A stretch of 64,000 nucleotides of DNA from Coriobacteriaceae bacterium (lineage in GTDB: Bacteria > Actinomycetota > Coriobacteriia > Coriobacteriales > Coriobacteriaceae). The notes under the pieces were generated by a model. It was not told the origin of the DNA and ran no database searches. It was given only the letters and a program-made list of their open reading frames with translations. Position numbers and translations under genes: made by a program. The number at the start of each line of letters is the position of its first letter. The first letter of the stretch is position 1. Below are positions 59,495-64,000 of this stretch, one piece after another. The stretch lies in the NCBI GenBank assembly GCA_902835305.1, contig CADFMD010000006.1, positions 1 to 64,000 of the forward strand, read 5' to 3'.

Positions 59495-61948
59495 ATGGCT
59501 CAACAACTGTCGCTGTTTGGTTCGCCGGAACCGGAGGAAGCTCCGGTGAAGCCCAAGCCTGCCGCTGCCTCGGCTCAGTCTAAGCCTGCGCCCGAGCCCC
59601 CTGCCGCCTACGCGAGCGTGGTCCTCGACATCCCCACCCGTGCGCTGTCGGAACCGTTTGCTTACGGCATCCCCGAGTCCCTTGCCAACGAGGTCCAGAT
59701 CGGATCCACGGTCCTGGTCCACTTTGGTAACCGTGCCGCCGCGGGCTATGTCGTCGACATTGCGCCTGATCTGGGCGATCTGCCGGGCAACAACGCCCTC
59801 GACCCCGTGCGCATCAAGCCCATCGAGGCCATCCTCAGCAAACCGCTCTTTACCGCCGAAGCCGCCCACATCGCACGTTGGATGAGCCGCGAGTATGTCG
59901 CGACGCTTTCCGAGTGCCTGCGCCTGTTCTTGCCTCCGGGTGGTAGTCCGCGCGTCGTTAAGGGCGATGACGGCGCATGGTCGGTTGAGCGCCCCGCCGT
60001 CAAGCCTATCCAAAACCGCTGGGTCATGCTCACCCCCGAGGGTTTCGACTATACGCCGCCCAAGACCGCCGTTCGCCAGCGTCAGCTCATCGAGGCGCTC
60101 CAATGCGGGCCGGTCACGACGCGCGATCTCAACCTGCTCTACAACAGCATGTCGGCGACCATCAAGGCGCTCGAAAAACGTGGCGTCGTGGTGGTGGAAG
60201 AGCGCCGTGCCTGGCGCGGCTGCAGCGAGAAGACTACGCTGTCTTCCGCGAGCGGCAAGGCGCCCGTCGCGCTCACGAACGGCCAGCAGCAGGCGCTCGC
60301 GCAGATAGATCGCGCCCGTCTTGACGCCCACGGCGATGTGGTCCTTGTCGACGGCGTCACCGGATCCGGCAAAACTGAGGTCTATCTCTCCGCCATCGAG
60401 CGCGTGCTTGCGGCCGGTCACTCGGCCTGCGTGCTCGTGCCCGAGATCTCGCTGACGGCCCAAACCGTTGGCCGCTTCCGCTCGCGCTTTGGCGAGACGG
60501 TTGCCGTGTTCCACTCGCGCCTTTCGGCTGGCGAGCGTCTGGACCAGTGGGATATGGTCGCCAGCGGTGCGGCCCGCGTGGTGGTCGGCGCCCGCTCGGC
60601 TCTCTTTTGCCCGCTCAGCGACCTGGGCCTCATCATCATCGACGAGGAGCACGAGACCAGCTACAAGCAGGGTTCCAGCCCGCGCTACCATGCGCGCGAG
60701 GTGGCGGCCGAGATGGCGCGTCGCTATCGCTGCCCACTCGTGCTGGGCTCGGCCACACCTTCTGCCGAAGCGCTCGACCGCTGCCGCCGCGGCACGTATA
60801 ACGGTGCCACCTGGACGCGCGTCGAGATGCCCGAGCGCCCGGGATACGCCGTGCTGCCCACCGTTCGCATTGCCGACCTGCGTCGCGAGTTCTCGCACGG
60901 TAGCCGCTCAATGTTCTCAAAACCGCTAATGGAAGGCCTGGAGCGCGTTGTAGAGCGGCGCGAGAAGGCCGTGCTGCTTCATAACCGCCGTGGCTTTGCG
61001 CCTTTTTTGATGTGCCGCGAGTGCGGTTGCGTCCCCACCTGCAGCCACTGCTCCACGGCGCTTACGTACCACGAGCGCACCCATACGCTGCAGTGCCACA
61101 CCTGCGGTTCGTCTTGGCGCGTGCGGCCGTATCCTGCTCCCACGAGTCGCTGCCCCAAGTGCGGTAGCCGTTACCTGGCAAAAATGGGGCTGGGTACGCA
61201 GCAGATCGAGGACGCACTGCACCAGATGCTGCCCGACGATGTCGCCATCATTCGCATGGACGCCGATTCCACGCGCGGCAAGGACGCGCACAAAAAACTG
61301 CTCGAGCAGTTCGATGCCGCCGATTGCGCGGTGCTGCTGGGTACCCAGATGATTGCCAAGGGCCTCGATTTTCCCGAGGTCACGCTCGTGGGCGTGGTCA
61401 ATGCCGACTTTGCCCTCAAGCTGCCCGATTTTAGAGCAGGGGAGCGCGCTTACGATCTGTTGGAGCAGGTCGCCGGTCGTGCCGGTCGCGGCGATCGCCC
61501 TGGCGAGGTCATCATCCAGACCTATCTGCCCGAGGACCCGGTTATTCGCGCCGTTGCCGAGCACGACCGTTCGATCTTTACCGACTACGACCTGGACCAG
61601 CGCCGCGACGCCCTGTATCCGCCGTTCGTGCGTCTGGTCAATATCTTGGTGTGGTCGGCAAGCCGCGACGATGCGCTGGATTATATCGGGCGCATCGCAA
61701 AGCTCCTCAAGCGCCGCTGGCATGCCGCCGCGCCCGACTTTTTGCGGGCGGGGAGCGCCGTCCCGCAGGTGCTGGGCCCGGCTTCGTGTGTAATCGAGAG
61801 AGCCAAGGACCGTTACCGCTTCCATCTGCTTGTGAAGTCGCCGGTAGGGTACCATGTCTCTGATGATATCGACGCCTGTCTCAAAGAGGTGGGCTCCGTG
61901 CGCGGCGTGAGCGTGAGCGTTGACGTCGACGCCTATGATTTGATGTAA
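59495..61948 (+). CDS. priA: Primosomal protein N' (replication restart helicase)
   Basis: Reloads the replisome at stalled forks. The 817-residue protein has a DNA-binding N-terminal domain (about 35-200), helicase Walker A VDGVTGSGKTEVYL, IIIDEEHETSYKQ, the paired zinc-binding region CRECGCVPTCSHC...CHTCGSSW...CPKCGSRYL, and GTQMIAKGLDFP. ATG 59495 follows a weak site. It is followed 18 bases later by def, a common neighbour with fmt and rsmB. Confidence 0.95.
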   Translation: MAQQLSLFGSPEPEEAPVKPKPAAASAQSKPAPEPPAAYASVVLDIPTRALSEPFAYGIPESLANEVQIGSTVLVHFGNRAAAGYVVDIAPDLGDLPGNNALDPVRIKPIEAILSKPLFTAEAAHIARWMSREYVATLSECLRLFLPPGGSPRVVKGDDGAWSVERPAVKPIQNRWVMLTPEGFDYTPPKTAVRQRQLIEALQCGPVTTRDLNLLYNSMSATIKALEKRGVVVVEERRAWRGCSEKTTLSSASGKAPVALTNGQQQALAQIDRARLDAHGDVVLVDGVTGSGKTEVYLSAIERVLAAGHSACVLVPEISLTAQTVGRFRSRFGETVAVFHSRLSAGERLDQWDMVASGAARVVVGARSALFCPLSDLGLIIIDEEHETSYKQGSSPRYHAREVAAEMARRYRCPLVLGSATPSAEALDRCRRGTYNGATWTRVEMPERPGYAVLPTVRIADLRREFSHGSRSMFSKPLMEGLERVVERREKAVLLHNRRGFAPFLMCRECGCVPTCSHCSTALTYHERTHTLQCHTCGSSWRVRPYPAPTSRCPKCGSRYLAKMGLGTQQIEDALHQMLPDDVAIIRMDADSTRGKDAHKKLLEQFDAADCAVLLGTQMIAKGLDFPEVTLVGVVNADFALKLPDFRAGERAYDLLEQVAGRAGRGDRPGEVIIQTYLPEDPVIRAVAEHDRSIFTDYDLDQRRDALYPPFVRLVNILVWSASRDDALDYIGRIAKLLKRRWHAAAPDFLRAGSAVPQVLGPASCVIERAKDRYRFHLLVKSPVGYHVSDDIDACLKEVGSVRGVSVSVDVDAYDLM

Positions 61949-61966
61949 CAAACCGAAAGGATGGCC

Positions 61967-62503
61967 ATGGAAGCCAACGGAATCGTACTGTCCCCTGATC
62001 CTCGTCTGCGCCAGGAGTGTGCCGTCATCGAGGAAATCACCCCGGCGATCGAGGCGCTTGCCGAGAAGATGAAGAAGATGATGTTCGAGAACGGCGGCTG
62101 CGGCCTTGCTGCCCCGCAGATCGGTGAACTCATTCAGCTCGTCACCATCGACTGCGACTACACCGACAAGAATGACTACGACCCATACGTGCTCATCAAC
62201 CCCGTCATTGTTGAGCAGAGCGACCATCTCGTGCCGTATAGCGAGGGTTGCCTGTCCATCCCCGGCATTAGCTGCGAGATTGAGCGTCCCGACCATGTCG
62301 TCGTCGAGGCGTATGACCTGGATGCCAACCTGATTCGCTATGAGGCAACGGGCGACCTGTTCTGCGTGTGTCTGCAGCACGAGATCGATCACCTGCATGG
62401 CAACACTATGTTCGAGCGACTGAAGCCCATGCAGAGGCTCAAGGCCGTCAAGGAGTATCAGGACGCCCTGGCCCGCGGCGCTCGACCGGGCGAGACGGAG
62501 TAG
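61967..62503 (+). CDS. def: Peptide deformylase
   Basis: Removes the formyl group from nascent proteins. The 178-residue product contains all three motifs: GGCGLAAPQIG (motif 1), EGCLSIPGI (motif 2, Cys ligand) and CLQHEIDHLHG (motif 3, two His ligands and catalytic Glu). ATG 61967 was preferred because GAAAGG sits six bases before it; ATG 61961 touches that site. Confidence 0.95.
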   Translation: MEANGIVLSPDPRLRQECAVIEEITPAIEALAEKMKKMMFENGGCGLAAPQIGELIQLVTIDCDYTDKNDYDPYVLINPVIVEQSDHLVPYSEGCLSIPGISCEIERPDHVVVEAYDLDANLIRYEATGDLFCVCLQHEIDHLHGNTMFERLKPMQRLKAVKEYQDALARGARPGETE

Positions 62504-62511
62504 GTCCCACC

Positions 62512-62613
62512 GTCCCCGGTGCTGAGCGCCCACATATCATCCCGTGCTCAAACATTCTCGCTTTGCTGCGAAACTGCGCGCGGGACGATATGTGGGCGCT
62601 CAGCACCGGGGAC
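62512..62613. repeat. 33-bp inverted repeat after def
   Basis: Arms 62512-62544 and 62581-62613 (GTCCCCGGTGCTGAGCGC...) are reverse complements at 32 of 33 positions around a 36-base loop. The 328-base gap 62504-62831 holds this element and the T-rich segment containing the possible small ORF. Confidence 0.88.
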
Positions 62614-62657
62614 TGCGTTGTTCTGGCTCGGTTCGCCCGGGTGCCGTCGGGCCAGGG

Positions 62658-62771
62658 ATGGGCGTCTTCGCTGATGGGTGCTTTGCTGAAAGAGCTGCTT
62701 TTATTGCGGCTCTTTCTTTGGTTTTGGGTATATTTGTTCTTGTTGAAATGTTATTGCGGATGGGCTGGTGA
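62658..62771 (+). CDS. Possible small membrane peptide (weak)
   Basis: A 37-codon frame from ATG 62658 (MGVFADGCFAERAAF...) encodes one hydrophobic helix (IAALSLVLGIFVLVEML) and ends before fmt. A CCAGGG lies directly before the ATG, a poor ribosome site. T-ending codons match the opening of fmt. It may be noncoding. Confidence 0.22.
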   Translation: MGVFADGCFAERAAFIAALSLVLGIFVLVEMLLRMGW

Positions 62772-62831
62772 CTTGGCTTTCCGCTGTTCTTTGTAGCCGT
62801 CTCGGCTTTGGTTGAGGGGAGACTAACTTTT

Positions 62832-63752
62832 ATGCGTATTGTGTTTATGGGTACGCCTGATTTTGCTGTGCCTTCTTTGACTTCGCTTGTTGAGGCTGGG
62901 AATGAGATTGCGCTTGTTGTTACTCGTCCTGATGCTGTTCGCGGGCGTGGTAAGAAGTTTGAGCCGTCTCCTGTTAAGGCTAAGGCGCTCGAGCTTGGTT
63001 TGCCTGTTGTTGAGGCTAATCGTATGACGCCTGAGGTTGTTGAGGTGCTCAAGGCTGCGCAGGCTGATATTTTCTGTGTGGCAGCCTATGGTTGCATTTT
63101 GCCCGATGAGGTGCTGCATATGGCGCCGCTTGGTATTGTGAATGTTCATGCTTCGCTGCTGCCTCGTTGGCGTGGGGCTGCTCCTATTCAGCGTGCCATT
63201 CTTGCTGGTGATGAGATTGCTGGCGTTTCTATTATGCGCATTGGGCATGGCGTGGATACCGGCGCCTATTGTGCGCAGGCCTCGACCTCGGTTGCCGGTA
63301 AGCATGCCGAGGCGCTGACTATGGAGCTCGCTGAGCTCGGCGGCAAACTGCTTGCCGATACGCTTCCTTCTCTTGCCGATGGCACCGCCGTGTGGATCGA
63401 ACAGGACGAGGCGCTCGTTACCCATGCTGCCAAGATTTCTAAGCAGGAGATGCGCTTGGATCCGCACATGGCGGCGCTTGATTGCGTGCGTCATGTGCTG
63501 GCCTCGTCCGATACCGCGCCTGCTCGTTGCGTGATTGCCGGCAAGACCGTGCGTGTGCTCGATGCTGCGGCGGCTGATGTGTCGCTTGGCGAGGGTCAGG
63601 TTCTCGTTCAGGCTAAGCGTGTTTACCTTGGCCTTTCCGATGGCTCGGTTGAGTTGCTCGAGGTTAAGCCTGATGGCAAGCGTGCTATGGCCGCTTCTGC
63701 TTGGGCTGCTGGCCTGCAGGGTGCCGATCTTATCTGGGGTGTTTTGTCATGA
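62832..63752 (+). CDS. fmt: Methionyl-tRNA formyltransferase
   Basis: Formylates initiator Met-tRNA. The 306-residue product has MRIVFMGTPDFAVPSL, the catalytic NVHASLLPRWRGAAPIQ segment and the SIMRIGHGVDTG motif, followed by a C-terminal OB-fold domain. ATG 62832 is favoured; a GTG-type start upstream is unlikely. The first ~130 codons are strongly T-ending, unlike the rest of the gene and its neighbours. It overlaps the next gene by four bases. Confidence 0.95.
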   Translation: MRIVFMGTPDFAVPSLTSLVEAGNEIALVVTRPDAVRGRGKKFEPSPVKAKALELGLPVVEANRMTPEVVEVLKAAQADIFCVAAYGCILPDEVLHMAPLGIVNVHASLLPRWRGAAPIQRAILAGDEIAGVSIMRIGHGVDTGAYCAQASTSVAGKHAEALTMELAELGGKLLADTLPSLADGTAVWIEQDEALVTHAAKISKQEMRLDPHMAALDCVRHVLASSDTAPARCVIAGKTVRVLDAAAADVSLGEGQVLVQAKRVYLGLSDGSVELLEVKPDGKRAMAASAWAAGLQGADLIWGVLS

Positions 63753-64000
63753 GCAAGCTGTCTCCCGCGCGCAAGCTTGCGCTCGATGTACTGATGGAGG
63801 CCGATCGCCGCGGCATGTATGCGCGCGACGTGCTGTCCTCTCGCGCATCGGCCAAGGCTATTGACCAGCGCGATTCCGCTTTTGCCGCCCGCTTGGCGCT
63901 GGGCGTGGCCGCCACGCAGGGTATTTTGGACGAGCTGCTCGATCAGTTTCTCGATAAACCCAAAAAGGTTGCGCCGCGCGTTCGCATGGCGCTTCGTATC
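63749..64000 (+). CDS. rsmB: 16S rRNA (cytosine-967-C5)-methyltransferase RsmB, N-terminal part (runs off the window)
   Basis: 84 codons of an open frame, starting MSKLSPARKLALDVLMEAD and showing the NusB-like RNA-binding N-terminal domain (ARDVLSSRASAKAIDQRDSAFAARLALGV, given here as motif summary). The catalytic Rossmann domain lies beyond the right edge. It overlaps the fmt stop (ATGA). The def-fmt-rsmB order is conserved across bacteria, which supports the call. Confidence 0.82.
   Translation, partial: MSKLSPARKLALDVLMEADRRGMYARDVLSSRASAKAIDQRDSAFAARLALGVAATQGILDELLDQFLDKPKKVAPRVRMALRI

Overview
The window is a chromosomal stretch of a high-GC, gut-type Gram-positive actinobacterium. The PTS/HPr system with a regulatory Ser46, the gene content and the base composition suggest a Coriobacteriia member close to Collinsella. 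That assignment is an inference from sequence character; no database search was run. The first ~412 bases are different: AT-rich, Firmicutes-like DNA carrying the tail of a small ORF that I recognise as the one following erm(B) in pAMbeta1/Tn917-type modules, plus a topoisomerase III C-terminal fragment.

Layout. (1) 1-412: foreign resistance-module debris, ending just upstream of alaS. (2) 565-13690: a dense + strand housekeeping run: alaS, ruvX, mltG, a YqeG-type HAD phosphatase, aroK, a degenerate aroB-like gene, a Xaa-Pro peptidase, efp, an Asp23 protein, nusB, xseB, tlyA, nadK, recN. (3) 13952-21859: a fructose/hexose-phosphate block: a divergent RpiR-type regulator, a fused fructose PTS permease, ptsH, ptsI and two PfkB kinases. 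(4) 22020-25903: tRNA nucleotidyltransferase, two identical tRNA-Glu genes, a flippase-like membrane protein and a TetR regulator. (5) 26161-48589: a cobalamin island that looks richer in GCG/CGC codons than its surroundings, with an IS3-type transposase remnant on the left and an IS21-type remnant on the right. It has a minus-strand arm under a cobalamin riboswitch (exported CbiK chelatase, lipoprotein, BtuF/BtuC/BtuD-like transporter) and a plus-strand arm of 17 tightly overlapping genes covering the anaerobic route from cobalt-precorrin-2 to adenosylcobalamin. (6) 48782-57407, minus strand: a MacAB-like exporter, an L,D-transpeptidase, L-serine dehydratase, metK. (7) 57810-64000, plus strand: gltX, priA, def, fmt and the start of rsmB.

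How it works together. The PTS genes form a phosphorelay (PEP to EI to HPr to EIIA/EIIB to sugar) whose fructose-1-phosphate product is used by the PfkB kinases. The B12 island encodes corrin ring contraction and methylation, amidation, aminopropanol attachment, adenosylation, nucleotide-loop assembly and uptake. The steps making precorrin-2 and any lower-ligand synthesis genes are not in the window.

The most unusual feature is a set of long, often nested inverted repeats at gene and operon boundaries (13765, 17170, 17347, 27365, 48700, 55839, 57520, 59362, 62512). One sub-family has three copies (17391, 27365, 55874) with a conserved five-base asymmetric bulge and a 9-bp stem that changes on both sides at once. 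One of these copies lies in frame inside the 5' end of the BtuD-like gene.
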